A stretch of DNA of 64,000 nucleotides from Streptosporangium amethystogenes (GTDB lineage: Bacteria; Actinomycetota; Actinomycetes; Streptosporangiales; Streptosporangiaceae), in NCBI RefSeq assembly GCF_000721075.1, contig NZ_JOEQ01000045.1:27166-91165 (forward strand), written 5' to 3'. The position numbers and the translations under genes are program-made. Positions 21,336-29,992 of this stretch are shown one piece after another. Position 1 is the stretch's first letter. Every line of letters begins with the position of its first letter. The notes beneath the pieces were generated by a model. That model was not told the DNA's origin and did no database searches. It saw only the letters and a list, made by a program, of their open reading frames with translations.

Positions 21336-23117
21336 ATGCGAGTGCACTATCCCCGCACCCCTCACCTGCCCTGGTCTCCCGGGGCCACTTCGGACGACGT
21401 ACGCGCCGACGGCCTGTCGGGGCTGGCCGGCCGGGAGGTCGTCGTCACCGAGAAGCTCGACGGGGAGAACACCACCGTGTACCCCGACGGGGTGCACGCC
21501 CGTTCGCTGGATTCGGCACACCATCCGTCCCGCGCGTGGGTCAAGGCCCTGCAGGGCAGGATCGCCCAACTCCTCCCACCGGGCCGACGGATATGCGGTG
21601 AGAACCTCTACGCCCGGCACTCGATCGAGTACCGGGACCTGGAGAGCTGGTTCTACGCCTTCTCCGTCTGGGACGGTGACCACTGCCTCGACTGGGACAG
21701 GACGGTGCGCCTGACCCGGCGGCTGGGGATCCCGGTTCCGCCGGTGCTGTGGCGCGGCACCTTCGACGAGCGGGCGCTACGGGCCCTGCGCCTGGACACG
21801 GCGCGGCGGGAAGGGTACGTCGTGCGAACGACCGCCGGATTCCACCGGCAGGAGTTCGCCCACCGCATCGCCAAATGGGTGCGCCCACGGCATGTCCGGA
21901 CGACCGAGCACTGGATGCTCGCTCCTGTCGTCGAGAACGGCCTGGGACCGGCCGCCGCACTGTGGGGGGTGCGTTCAGGAGCCGATCCGGACGTGCCGAC
22001 GCTCATCGCGGCGACGGGCATGACGGGGATGACGGCCGGTGACCCGGCGGGGCAGGCGATCCCGGTAGCCGCCGCCGAGCGCGTCGAGGCAGCCGTGGCC
22101 GACGTCTCCGCCAGGCTCGATCTGCTCGGCCGGGCGGGGGACGCCCGGCTGGCGGGCGTCCTGGCCACCCTGTTCCACGGCACGCGCCGGACCTGGCTGG
22201 CGTCCGCCCTGGTGGCTCCCCTCGGCATGCCCCTGGCCCGACGGGTCGCCGACCTGGCCGAGCTGAGCACCCGCCTGCACCGCCCCTTTCCCGACGAGGA
22301 GCGCAGGACCGGTCTGGTACGGCTGACGGCCGCGGCCGACCTGGGGGTCCTGCACGCGGTCGCCGCCGCGGCCCTGACCGGGCGCGCCGGCGATGAGGCC
22401 GCCGACGCGCGCGAGCAGGTCGGCTGGTCCGAGCTCCACGCCGAGGAGGCCGGGCTGCTGGGCGAGGCGCCGCTGGAGCCGCTGCGCCTGGGCCTGCGTC
22501 AGGCGCTCGACGGGTGTGATCCCGACGTGGCGGACCGGTGCTGGGCCGAGACGCGGGAGTCCTACGCGCTGGGCCGGATCGCCACGGCCGAGGGGGGCCT
22601 GGCGCTGAGCGGGCGCTGGCGGTCCGGCCGGTTTCCCCGGCTCGTCGTGATGGTCGGCCCGTCGGGCAGCGGGAAGAGCACGTTCGCCGGCGGCCTGCCG
22701 GAGGCCGGGGCCGTCGTCGCGCTCGACGACCTGCGCCAGGCCCGGGGGGCCCGGTCCGACCAGCGGGCCAACCCGGCGATCCTCCGCGAGGGCCTGCACC
22801 GGCTCGACGCGCTCCTGGCCGACGGCGGAACCGTGGTGTGGGACGCCACGGCGCTGAACCGGCACCAGCGCTCCCTGGTGCACACCGTGGCCCGCGGGCG
22901 CGACGCGCTGACGACGCAGGCGGTCATGCTGGTCCCCGGCGACGTGCTGGCCCGGCGTAACGTGGGCCGTGCGCACCCGGTGCCGCCGGAGGTGCTCTCC
23001 GCCCAGCTTCGCCGCTTCTCCCCGCCCTATCCGGGAGAGGCGCACCGTACGTGGTACATCGGGCCGGAGGGGAACGTCCTCGACGTCGCCGGGGCCCTCG
23101 ACGGCGATGAGGAATGA
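21336..23117 (+). CDS. RNA ligase fused to a polynucleotide kinase-like P-loop domain
   Basis: 593 residues. The N-terminal ligase domain (about 1-215) has motif I EKLDGENTT with nucleotidylated Lys 40, a motif III-like GENLYARHS, motif IV EGYVVRTT and motif V AKWVRP. A helical middle (about 220-430) follows. The C-terminal kinase (about 435-590) has Walker A GPSGSGKST at about 441, a DD(L) acidic pair in VVALDDLRQARG and WDATALNRHQR, as in T4 Pnk-like 5'-kinases. It should phosphorylate 5'-OH RNA ends and seal them. ATG 21336 gives the natural ligase start. The next gene begins right at its stop codon, so the two are translationally coupled. Confidence 0.88.
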   Translation: MRVHYPRTPHLPWSPGATSDDVRADGLSGLAGREVVVTEKLDGENTTVYPDGVHARSLDSAHHPSRAWVKALQGRIAQLLPPGRRICGENLYARHSIEYRDLESWFYAFSVWDGDHCLDWDRTVRLTRRLGIPVPPVLWRGTFDERALRALRLDTARREGYVVRTTAGFHRQEFAHRIAKWVRPRHVRTTEHWMLAPVVENGLGPAAALWGVRSGADPDVPTLIAATGMTGMTAGDPAGQAIPVAAAERVEAAVADVSARLDLLGRAGDARLAGVLATLFHGTRRTWLASALVAPLGMPLARRVADLAELSTRLHRPFPDEERRTGLVRLTAAADLGVLHAVAAAALTGRAGDEAADAREQVGWSELHAEEAGLLGEAPLEPLRLGLRQALDGCDPDVADRCWAETRESYALGRIATAEGGLALSGRWRSGRFPRLVVMVGPSGSGKSTFAGGLPEAGAVVALDDLRQARGARSDQRANPAILREGLHRLDALLADGGTVVWDATALNRHQRSLVHTVARGRDALTTQAVMLVPGDVLARRNVGRAHPVPPEVLSAQLRRFSPPYPGEAHRTWYIGPEGNVLDVAGALDGDEE

Positions 23118-23119
23118 TC

Positions 23120-26056
23120 ATGCGGACGAGCGAGGAGATCTTCCACCGGATTTGCTGGGATCCGCGGTTCGACCCGGCGCGGTTCGTCCTGGGCATCAAC
23201 GTGCGCGGGGCCTCGCCCAAGCGCGTGCCACTGCCCGCGTTCGTACCGGGAGGCGATATCCCGTGGCACCGGATCCTGTTCGTCGAGGCCGACGGCGAGA
23301 CGGTCTGGGACCGGTCGGCGGGCCTGGACCGCATCGACTCCTCGCAGGCCGGCCGGGTACGGGATCCGCGCAGGCTCCGGGCGCCGTTCTTCGCGGCCAG
23401 GACACCGTTCGGGTGGGATCCGGTCGCGGGCTGGCGTCCCGTGCCCCCCGTGCCGGCCGGGGCCGCGCCCACGACGGCACACCTGCGCGTGCTGACCTGG
23501 AACACCCTGTGGGATCGCTACGACAGCGACCGGCTGGACACCGCGCGGCGCCGGCGGCTGCTGCTGGAGGAGCTGGAGCGGGCCGACGCGGACGTCATCG
23601 CGCTGCAGGAGGTGGAGGCCGAGCTGCTCGGCATGCTGCTGCGGACCCCGTGGATCCGCTCCGGTTACACGCTGAGCACCGACCCGGCCGGCCAGAGCGT
23701 CGACGACGCCGGGCTCCTCCTGCTGAGCCGCCTGCCCGTTCGAGAGGCGGGCCTGCACGTTCTCGGCCCGCACAAGGCCGTCGCGGCCGTCACGGTGGAG
23801 TCCGCCGCCGGGCCGGTCGTGGTGGCCGCCACGCATCTGACCAGCGACCACACCGACGACGGCCCCGCCCGGCGCGAGGCCGAGCTCGCCCGGCTCGCCG
23901 AGGTGCTGCTCGGCGTGGACGGGGATGTGATCCTTCTGGGCGATCTCAACGACGGCGGGGGCCGGCCCGCCGAGGTGCTGGGCCTGCGAGACGCCTGGAT
24001 CGAGGCCCACGGCCCCGATGATGCGACCGCCACCTTCGATCCGCGGGTCAATCCGCTGGCGGCCCTCTCCTCGCTCTCCGGCCGCGCCTCCCGGCTCGAC
24101 CGCGTCCTGCTGCGCGGCCACGACCTGCGCGTCACGACCGCGGCCGTACGGGGTGACGTTCCGACGCCGGACGGCCTGTTCGTGTCGGACCACTACGCCG
24201 TCGCCGCCGACGTCACCATCGGCGGAAGCGTCTCCGGCGTCTCCGGCGTCCTCGACGCGCGCCCGACGGCACGGACCGCGCTGGCCTGGATCCCGCCACG
24301 GGAACTCTGGCCGGCGATCCAGGAGATCCGCCGGGAGCACGATCCTCAGATCCACAGGTGGCCACCGCACGTCACGGTGATGTTCGGTTTCGTACCGGAG
24401 GCCGACTTCGAGGAGGCGGCCCCTCTCCTGTCCGCCGCCGCGGCCGCGATCCCCCCGTTCACCGCCCGGTTGGAGGGCGTGCACGTCTTCTCCCATCGTG
24501 ACGGCTCCACGGTCTGGCTCGACCCGGCCGCGGACGGAGCCGAACCGTGGGCCGCGCTGCGCGGCGTGCTGGAGCGCGGGTTCCCGCGTTGCCGGGGCCG
24601 CTCCGAGGGCTACACCCCGCACCTGACCCTGGGAAGGGTCCGGGATCCCGAACGGCTGGTCGCCAACTGCGCGGCACGGCTGGGCGGCGGGTCGGTGCGG
24701 GTCGGCGAACTGGTCCTGCTGTCACGCCGGGGTGCGGAGCCCATGCGGCCCCGGGCGACCGTCGCCCTCGGAACGGGCGAGGTGCGCTGGCTCGACCACG
24801 GGACACCCGCGCCAGACGCCCAGCCGGACCCGGCGCGCACCCCCCGGGACGCCCCGGGATCGGGAAAGGACGGCGCCCGCGCGGAGGACGGCTCCGAGGC
24901 GCGGGAGCGTCACGGCGACGCCGTGGCACGGGAGGTCGTGGCGCGGCTGCGGGTCTCGCTGGCCGAGGGGGTCGTGCACGTCGCCGGGTCGCGACGCCTG
25001 GGCTGCGCCCTGGCCGACGCGGACCTGGACCTGGTGGTGGCGCTGCCCACGGCGGTCGCCCTCGCGGACGTCGAGGCGCGGGTGCGGGCGGCACTGCCGG
25101 AGGCGACCGGGCTGCGGAGTGTGATCGGCGCCAGGGTGCCCGGCCTCCGGTGGCGGATCGACGGCCTGAACGTCGATCTGGCCGTCGTGGCGGTCACCGG
25201 CGTCACCCCCGCCGAGGCGGTGTCGCGCCGTACGGAGCTGGACGAGGCCTCAGCGATCGCATTGAGCTCGGTCAGCGACGCCGACGCCGTGCTCGCCGCG
25301 GTCGGTGCGAACCACGCCGCCTTCGCCGGGCTGGCCCGGGAGGTGAAGGCATGGGCGAGGGCGCACGGGCTGGACTCGGCCCCGTTCGGCGGGTTGCCGG
25401 GCCTGGCCTGGACCATCCTCGCGGCGCTGACGGTGTGCGAATCCGGGGATCTCCCTCCCGGCGACCTGCTCCGGCGCTTCTTCGCCACCTGGGCCGCGTG
25501 GGACTGGCGCCGGCCGGTCGGCCTGTGGCCGGGGGCACCGGACGGGCCGCCGGGCGGAGAGTCCGGTGCGGCCGTGTCGGTCATGACCCCCACGGCCCCC
25601 GTCCGCCTGTGCAGCGAACAGGTCGGCGCCGGCGGGCGGGATCTGCTGGCACAGGAGCTCTACACCGCCTGGGAGATCGTGGAGGAGGCGGCGCGGACCG
25701 GCCGGAGTCCCCGGGAGGAGTTGCTGTCGGCACCGTCGTCGCACCGGCGGCACGCCGCGTGGGCGGTGGTGACCGTACGGGACGAGCGGGCCGAGAGATT
25801 CGCCGTGACGCTGGGCCGCGTCCGGGGCCGGGTGCGTGCGCTGCTCACCTCCCTGGAACGCGCGGGAGTACGGGACGCGCACGCCTGGCCCAGGCCGTTC
25901 GAGGCCGGGCCGGGAATGGCCCGGTTCGCGATAGGGCTCGGCCGCACACCGCCGGACGCGGCCGCGCTGGCCGAGGCAGCCGGCCCGTGGGCGGCGGGCC
26001 TGCGCGGAGTCGACGTCGAGTGGGCGGAGGGCGGCGAGGTACCGACGCTTTGCTGA
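23120..26056 (+). CDS. Four-domain RNA end-processing protein: MJ1316 - EEP - 2H - PAP-like nucleotidyltransferase
   Basis: 978 residues. (1) About 1-75: MJ1316/DUF504-type domain (EEIFHRICW...IPWHRI), proposed to recognise cyclic RNA ends. (2) About 115-370: endonuclease/exonuclease/phosphatase fold with LTWNTLW, ALQEVE, THLTSDH, LGDLND and VSDHYAV. (3) About 385-555: 2H phosphoesterase with both HxT motifs, HVTVMF (about 415) and HLTLGR (about 500). (4) About 590-975: poly(A)-polymerase/tRNA-nucleotidyltransferase-like, with GSRRLGCALADADLDL (about 622) and a third acid in NVDLAVV, then a PAP-type helical end. It could open 2',3'-cyclic phosphates, trim and rebuild 3' ends before ligation by its neighbour. 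ATG 23120 has GAGGA six bases upstream; ATG 23114 overlaps the ligase stop (ATGA). Confidence 0.88.
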   Translation: MRTSEEIFHRICWDPRFDPARFVLGINVRGASPKRVPLPAFVPGGDIPWHRILFVEADGETVWDRSAGLDRIDSSQAGRVRDPRRLRAPFFAARTPFGWDPVAGWRPVPPVPAGAAPTTAHLRVLTWNTLWDRYDSDRLDTARRRRLLLEELERADADVIALQEVEAELLGMLLRTPWIRSGYTLSTDPAGQSVDDAGLLLLSRLPVREAGLHVLGPHKAVAAVTVESAAGPVVVAATHLTSDHTDDGPARREAELARLAEVLLGVDGDVILLGDLNDGGGRPAEVLGLRDAWIEAHGPDDATATFDPRVNPLAALSSLSGRASRLDRVLLRGHDLRVTTAAVRGDVPTPDGLFVSDHYAVAADVTIGGSVSGVSGVLDARPTARTALAWIPPRELWPAIQEIRREHDPQIHRWPPHVTVMFGFVPEADFEEAAPLLSAAAAAIPPFTARLEGVHVFSHRDGSTVWLDPAADGAEPWAALRGVLERGFPRCRGRSEGYTPHLTLGRVRDPERLVANCAARLGGGSVRVGELVLLSRRGAEPMRPRATVALGTGEVRWLDHGTPAPDAQPDPARTPRDAPGSGKDGARAEDGSEARERHGDAVAREVVARLRVSLAEGVVHVAGSRRLGCALADADLDLVVALPTAVALADVEARVRAALPEATGLRSVIGARVPGLRWRIDGLNVDLAVVAVTGVTPAEAVSRRTELDEASAIALSSVSDADAVLAAVGANHAAFAGLAREVKAWARAHGLDSAPFGGLPGLAWTILAALTVCESGDLPPGDLLRRFFATWAAWDWRRPVGLWPGAPDGPPGGESGAAVSVMTPTAPVRLCSEQVGAGGRDLLAQELYTAWEIVEEAARTGRSPREELLSAPSSHRRHAAWAVVTVRDERAERFAVTLGRVRGRVRALLTSLERAGVRDAHAWPRPFEAGPGMARFAIGLGRTPPDAAALAEAAGPWAAGLRGVDVEWAEGGEVPTLC

Positions 26057-26096
26057 TCACACCTCGATCCGGGTTCCCGGCGGCCGGACTCCGCCG

Positions 26097-26510
26097 CTAG
26101 CGGCAGTTCCGGCAGCGGCCGAAGACCGTCAGGTGGTGCACGTCGGTGACGAACCCGAGCTTCTGGTCGAGGTTGTCGACGAAGCTCTCCACCAGATCCG
26201 GACTGACCTCGCTGATCTCCCCGCAGCCGCGACAGACCAGGTGCACGTGATCGGCCTCGGAGGTCAGGTGGTAGGTGGGGGCACCGTGCCCGAGATGGGA
26301 GTGGGTGACCATGCCGAGCTCCTCAAGGAGCTCAAGGGTCCGGTAGACGGTCGAGATGTTCACCCCGCGAGCGGTCTCCCGCACCCGGTTGCAGATCTCC
26401 TCCGGGGTGGCGTGCTCGCAGGCCTTGACCGCCTCAAGCACCAGCTGGCGTTGCGGAGTGACCCGGTAACCACGGGCCCGCAGTTCCTCATGCCACGACG
26501 TCTCGGTCAT
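26097..26510 (-). CDS. Fur-family metal- or redox-sensing repressor
   Basis: 137 residues. Winged helix about 10-85 (RVTPQRQLVLEAV, VNISTVYRTLELLEELGMV) and a dimerisation domain with HVHLVCRGCG (first CxxC) and FGRCRNCR (second CxxC), the structural zinc site. The His-rich DHVHLV and DVHHL segments supply sensor ligands. Whether it senses iron, zinc or peroxide is not decidable here because no target gene lies beside it. It converges with the RNA-repair operon. Confidence 0.88.
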   Translation of the reverse strand: MTETSWHEELRARGYRVTPQRQLVLEAVKACEHATPEEICNRVRETARGVNISTVYRTLELLEELGMVTHSHLGHGAPTYHLTSEADHVHLVCRGCGEISEVSPDLVESFVDNLDQKLGFVTDVHHLTVFGRCRNCR

Positions 26511-26609
26511 GTCCAGAGTCTAGGAGCAGTCGTCATGTCGGTGAACGCCCTCCGCCACGGAACACGTACGCCGGACAGCCCCGAAGGCCGGCGTTTCGAC
26601 TCCGAGGAG

Positions 26610-26996
26610 CTAGTCCAGGTCCTGGAGCCGTCGCGCGACCTTCTCCACCCGCTCCGTCATCGACTGGTCGAGGGATTCCCGCAGCCCCCGCAGCTCGTCC
26701 CAGAACTGCGCGCGATCGGTCAGGTTTCCCGGTGCCGGCGAGCCGAGCGCTTCACCGACCAGTTCTCGCGTCCTGCGCTCCCCGTCCAGCTGTGCCCGCT
26801 GTACGGCCAGGCAGAGCTCCTCCGCCAGCTTCTGGCTGTCCATCCGCATGACGCGCGGGTTCAGGGTGAGCTTCAGGAGCCGGCCCGCCGAGTCGGTGAC
26901 GGCTTGGATCATCGCGTCCGCCGCCTCACCCTTGCCGGTGAGATCACTCAGGCCGTCCTCCATCACGCGCAGTGTCGCGTCGTTCGGGCGATCCAC
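26610..26996 (-). CDS. YbaB/EbfC-like small protein of an ESX-type cluster
   Basis: 128 residues, starting at GTG 26996 behind AAGGAG (7 bases). The predicted helical, charged sequence with KLTLNPRVMRMDSQKLAEELCLAV and a long C-terminal coiled-coil-like stretch resembles the YbaB/EbfC DNA-binding family members that accompany WXG100-type genes in actinobacteria. It is the last of three tightly spaced genes (14-base gap, ATGA overlap), probably one operon. Assignment rests on pattern and context. Confidence 0.6.
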   Translation of the reverse strand: MDRPNDATLRVMEDGLSDLTGKGEAADAMIQAVTDSAGRLLKLTLNPRVMRMDSQKLAEELCLAVQRAQLDGERRTRELVGEALGSPAPGNLTDRAQFWDELRGLRESLDQSMTERVEKVARRLQDLD

Positions 26997-27010
26997 GGTG
27001 TGCTCCTTCG

Positions 27011-27967
27011 CTATTTGAATTTCCACCCGGGCGGGAAGATGACCGAGCGCAGGCCGTGCCCGGTGATTTTGGTCATCCACTCCTCGTCCGTGGGCATAAC
27101 CTTGCCGTTGTCGTCCAACAGGTTGTAGGTGGGGGTGAAGCCGGCGCCCGAGCCGAACAGGCGTGCGCCCAGCTCGATGCCGCGAGTGGTCGGCGCACTG
27201 CCAAGGGGTACCTTGGCCAGGTCGTAGGCGAGGACGTACGCGCCGTTCGCTCCAACGATCTTGCCGAACTCGGCGGCGTTCTCCTTCCCCGACCCCGTCG
27301 GCTGGTCGTTGCCGAGCTGGACGAGCTTGGTCAGTCCCATCGGCCCGGCCGCGTAGGCCGCGCCGTCCACCGCCATGTAGAGAAGCGTGGTCATGGCGTA
27401 CTTCGGCACGGCCATCGCCATGATTCTCGCCGCGTTCATGGCGAAGGCGGTCTGCAGGCCTCTCGCCGCCGCGGCCAGTGCGGCGATCCGCGCGGCGGCG
27501 AACCCGTAGAGGGCGGTCGTCATCGGCTGGAACGCCACGAGCCACACGATCTGCAAGATCAGATCTTCGTAAACGGCGAAGCCCTTTTTGACCTCCTCGA
27601 TCTGTTCCGCGTACGCCTCGCAGCCGATGGCCACGATGCGGCAGTCCTTGGCGAGCTGTGGCACGTAGACGGACACGGCGTCCTGATAGACGCGGCGGAA
27701 CGCCTCGATACTCCGACCCTCGCTGCCCTGGTCTTCGCTCCCCGAGTTCTTCCACACCGAGACGGCCAGCGCGTCGGCCTGATCCGCGATGCCGTCCTTC
27801 CCGCTTCCGCCGTCGATCTCGTCGGCCAGCCGGAAGAAGACCTTCGCGATCTCCCGCAGCTTGTCGGGGGGGATCTCGGGAGCCGTGACGCCGGCGTAGA
27901 TCTTCAGCGCGGCCATGGAGCCCAACCCGGTGAGACCGACCATGGCAAGAGCCTTCGTCGGGATCAT
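27011..27967 (-). CDS. ESX/WXG100-associated membrane protein of unknown function (CpnT N-terminal-domain-like)
   Basis: 318 residues with an N-terminal hydrophobic segment (about 6-25), a helical WXG-like part (PDKLREIAKVFFRLADEIDG) and hydrophobic helices around 140-235 (IVWLVAFQPMTTALYGFAAARIAALAAAARG). The C-terminus is polar. The layout recalls N-terminal domains of type VII-secreted polymorphic toxins and channel proteins, but no toxin domain follows. ATG 27967 overlaps the upstream gene by ATGA. Confidence 0.55.
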   Translation of the reverse strand: MIPTKALAMVGLTGLGSMAALKIYAGVTAPEIPPDKLREIAKVFFRLADEIDGGSGKDGIADQADALAVSVWKNSGSEDQGSEGRSIEAFRRVYQDAVSVYVPQLAKDCRIVAIGCEAYAEQIEEVKKGFAVYEDLILQIVWLVAFQPMTTALYGFAAARIAALAAAARGLQTAFAMNAARIMAMAVPKYAMTTLLYMAVDGAAYAAGPMGLTKLVQLGNDQPTGSGKENAAEFGKIVGANGAYVLAYDLAKVPLGSAPTTRGIELGARLFGSGAGFTPTYNLLDDNGKVMPTDEEWMTKITGHGLRSVIFPPGWKFK

Positions 27968-28308
27968 GGTTCGGCCCGCTTCACCGGGCCGTCGTCGGTG
28001 TAGTCCGGCACCGCGTCCAGGCTCTTCGCCAAGCCCCAGTCGATGTCCAACATATTGCGGCTCATCGCGATCAGCCCTTTTCCGATGTCGCCGTAAGCGC
28101 CGGCGAGGTCGGCCGTCAGTGTCAGCATCTGTTCGTATTTGGGGGTGAACCATTCGAGAAACCGCTGATCCACCTCCTCCCCACTCGGCAGGGGACCGAT
28201 GGCCTGTAAGTCCTCAAGGGCACGTTTGACCACGGCGCCAAGATCACTGCTGACATCGGCAAAGCCGAGCCCCGCCTGATTCTGCAGTTGGTCGTGGTCG
28301 TAAGCCAT
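27964..28308 (-). CDS. Small WXG100-like ESX protein
   Basis: 114 residues, acidic and helical, no signal peptide. It carries a WF motif (QRFLEWFTPKYEQM) between two helices, as in WXG100-like ESX partners. ATG 28308 is preferred over an upstream in-frame start that adds a Cys-containing non-helical tail. It is the first gene of the trio ending at 26610. Confidence 0.55.
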   Translation of the reverse strand: MAYDHDQLQNQAGLGFADVSSDLGAVVKRALEDLQAIGPLPSGEEVDQRFLEWFTPKYEQMLTLTADLAGAYGDIGKGLIAMSRNMLDIDWGLAKSLDAVPDYTDDGPVKRAEP

Positions 28309-28721
28309 GGTTGACGAATTGCCTGCGGACTCGGGATCGGCCAACTGCCGGACTCCTAACCGTGAACAGATCACAAGACACTACGAGCGAGAGTGTCTTG
28401 GCCGCATGTTCCAAATGGGGTAATTTATAATTAAAATGGCATTAATCTTGATCATCTCATCTGGCCGGCCGGACGAACCTCGCACCGACGCGACTCGGCG
28501 ATCCCTGCTCTGAACTCCGGCCCGAAGCCCCTCGGGAAGACCGGGGGCTCGCCACGGCGCATGGCGGCATGTACCGCAGCCCTGTCCAGAGTCGGCAACG
28601 GCGGATCAAGTATGATCGTTTGCCCGCTCCCATCAGGCCGTATCGGGCCTGGTCAGGGGATCGACTTTGGGGCCGGACCCTCGGCTCGGCGGGATGGCGA
28701 ATATTCATTTGCCTCGACGGC

Positions 28722-28811
28722 ATGAGATTTCATAACGTACAGGCACGCCGAAAGGAGGTGGTCCGAACAATGGTTGATCATAGTTGGGCTAGCGAGGTGG
28801 CTGTCCGCTAG
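28722..28811 (+). CDS. Possible 13- to 29-residue peptide with a near-perfect Shine-Dalgarno
   Basis: AAAGGAGGTGGTCC (28751-28764) is complementary, with one G-U, to the whole 16S anti-Shine-Dalgarno. Nine bases after the GGAGG region ATG 28770 opens MVDHSWASEVAVR, stopping at TAG 28809. An in-frame ATG 28722 would extend it to 29 residues (MRFHNVQARRKEVVRT...). A hairpin follows at once. No gene on the same strand follows for 2.7 kb, so this is not an obvious leader. It could be a stand-alone small protein or a structured RNA. Confidence 0.4.
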   Translation: MRFHNVQARRKEVVRTMVDHSWASEVAVR

Positions 28812-28841
28812 GACGCCGCGACCGGACTCTGTCCGGGCGTC
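28812..28841 (+). terminator. Hairpin directly after the minigene
   Basis: CCGGAC (28822-28827), loop TCT and GTCCGG (28831-28836) form the tip. GACGC (28812-28816) and GCGTC (28837-28841) extend it across a five-base bulge. It would end a short transcript of the minigene. Confidence 0.5.
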
Positions 28842-29056
28842 TGGCGACGTTCGGCGAATCCACGACAATCACCGGAACCCCGGGCCGCCGGGGGCGGGAA
28901 ATCCCGCCTTTGGTCCACCGGCCCTCCTGCTCGGCCAGGAGGAAATGGCCCGGGGTTCTTCCCTTTCCGGCACTCTTCTCTCCAGGCCCTCCCCTCCCGG
29001 GCCGAGACGCGCCTTTTCTCGTACGCCTCCCGCCAGGCCCCCCGAGGGGCCTGAGG

Positions 29057-29992
29057 TCACCGCTGAAAATCAGGGTTGGCGCAGTGCAGCGGGCTTTCCC
29101 CGCCGAGGATCCTGACGATGTCCTCGCAGATCATCCGGGTGTGGTTGATCTCGGTGTCGTAGGTCCCCGACCCCAGGTGCGGGGTGAGCACCACATTGTC
29201 CATGTCGACGAGCGGATGGGACGGATCGAGCCAGTCCCCGGCGAACCTGTCGAGGGCCGCGCCGCCCAGATGGCCCGCCTTCAACGCCCCGACGAGGGCG
29301 TCCATGTCGTGCAGGGCCGCGTCGGAGGTGTTGACGAAGATCGCCCCGGTTCTCATCGCGGCGAACTCCACAGCGCCGATCAGCGGCCTCGCGGACGCGG
29401 GGGCATGTACGGAGACGACGTCGGCCTGGGCCAGCAGGACGTCGAGACCGTACCGGTTCTCCGCCGCCTCGGGGTCGTAGACCATGACGCGCATGCCCAG
29501 CCCCCTCATCCGCCAGGCCAGCGCGTGACCGACCGCCCCGTAACCGATCAGGCCGACGGTCCGGCCCGCGAGCTCCCACGCGCGGTGCCGCCGGTAGGAG
29601 ACCATGCCATGGCGGATCTCCCGGTCGCCGACCGCCACCCGGCGGGTCACCGCGAGGATCAGGGCGAGGGTGAGCTCGGCCACCGCGTCGGCGTCGCGCC
29701 CCGGGGCGCAGACGACGGGAATGCCCCGGTCGGTGGCCGTGCCGAGGTCCACGTTCCCCGCGTCGCCACGGGCACAGCCCACCACCAGCAGGGGAAGATC
29801 CAGCACCGGGCCCGCGACCTCGTCGGACTCGGTGATGAGAATGCGCGCCCCGGTGTCCACGAGCTGCCGGGCGAGATCGGCAGCCTGGTGCGGACTGTGC
29901 TCAGCCGGGTCGTAGTGGACGTCGATCAGCTTTCTCAGACGGTCCCACTCCGGACCTCGCATTGGCGCCAGCACAAGGGCTCGCGGTTTCAC
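29057..29992 (-). CDS. D-2-hydroxyacid dehydrogenase family protein with altered catalytic residues
   Basis: 311 residues; GTG 29992 has AGGAGG close upstream. The NAD Rossmann motif GLIGYGAVGHALA is near 147 and an acidic D (VYDPEA) follows at the second strand. The family's catalytic Arg (normally NTARG or NTSRG) is Asp here (NTSDAA), and the Glu of DVFxxEP is also missing (DRFAGDWLDP); the His in TPHLGSG remains. It looks like phosphoglycerate dehydrogenase, but normal hydride chemistry is doubtful. It may be a sensor or have other chemistry. Confidence 0.75.
   Translation of the reverse strand: MKPRALVLAPMRGPEWDRLRKLIDVHYDPAEHSPHQAADLARQLVDTGARILITESDEVAGPVLDLPLLVVGCARGDAGNVDLGTATDRGIPVVCAPGRDADAVAELTLALILAVTRRVAVGDREIRHGMVSYRRHRAWELAGRTVGLIGYGAVGHALAWRMRGLGMRVMVYDPEAAENRYGLDVLLAQADVVSVHAPASARPLIGAVEFAAMRTGAIFVNTSDAALHDMDALVGALKAGHLGGAALDRFAGDWLDPSHPLVDMDNVVLTPHLGSGTYDTEINHTRMICEDIVRILGGESPLHCANPDFQR

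Larger units (their letters stand above)
28309..29056. other. 748-base intergenic region with an AT-rich promoter area and a possible minigene
   Basis: The stretch 28410-28460 is very AT-rich for this genome (TAATTTATAATTAAAATGG) and probably holds the promoter of the ESX-like operon. The middle part contains a very strong Shine-Dalgarno sequence with a tiny open frame, listed separately. No larger gene is supported. Confidence 0.6.
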
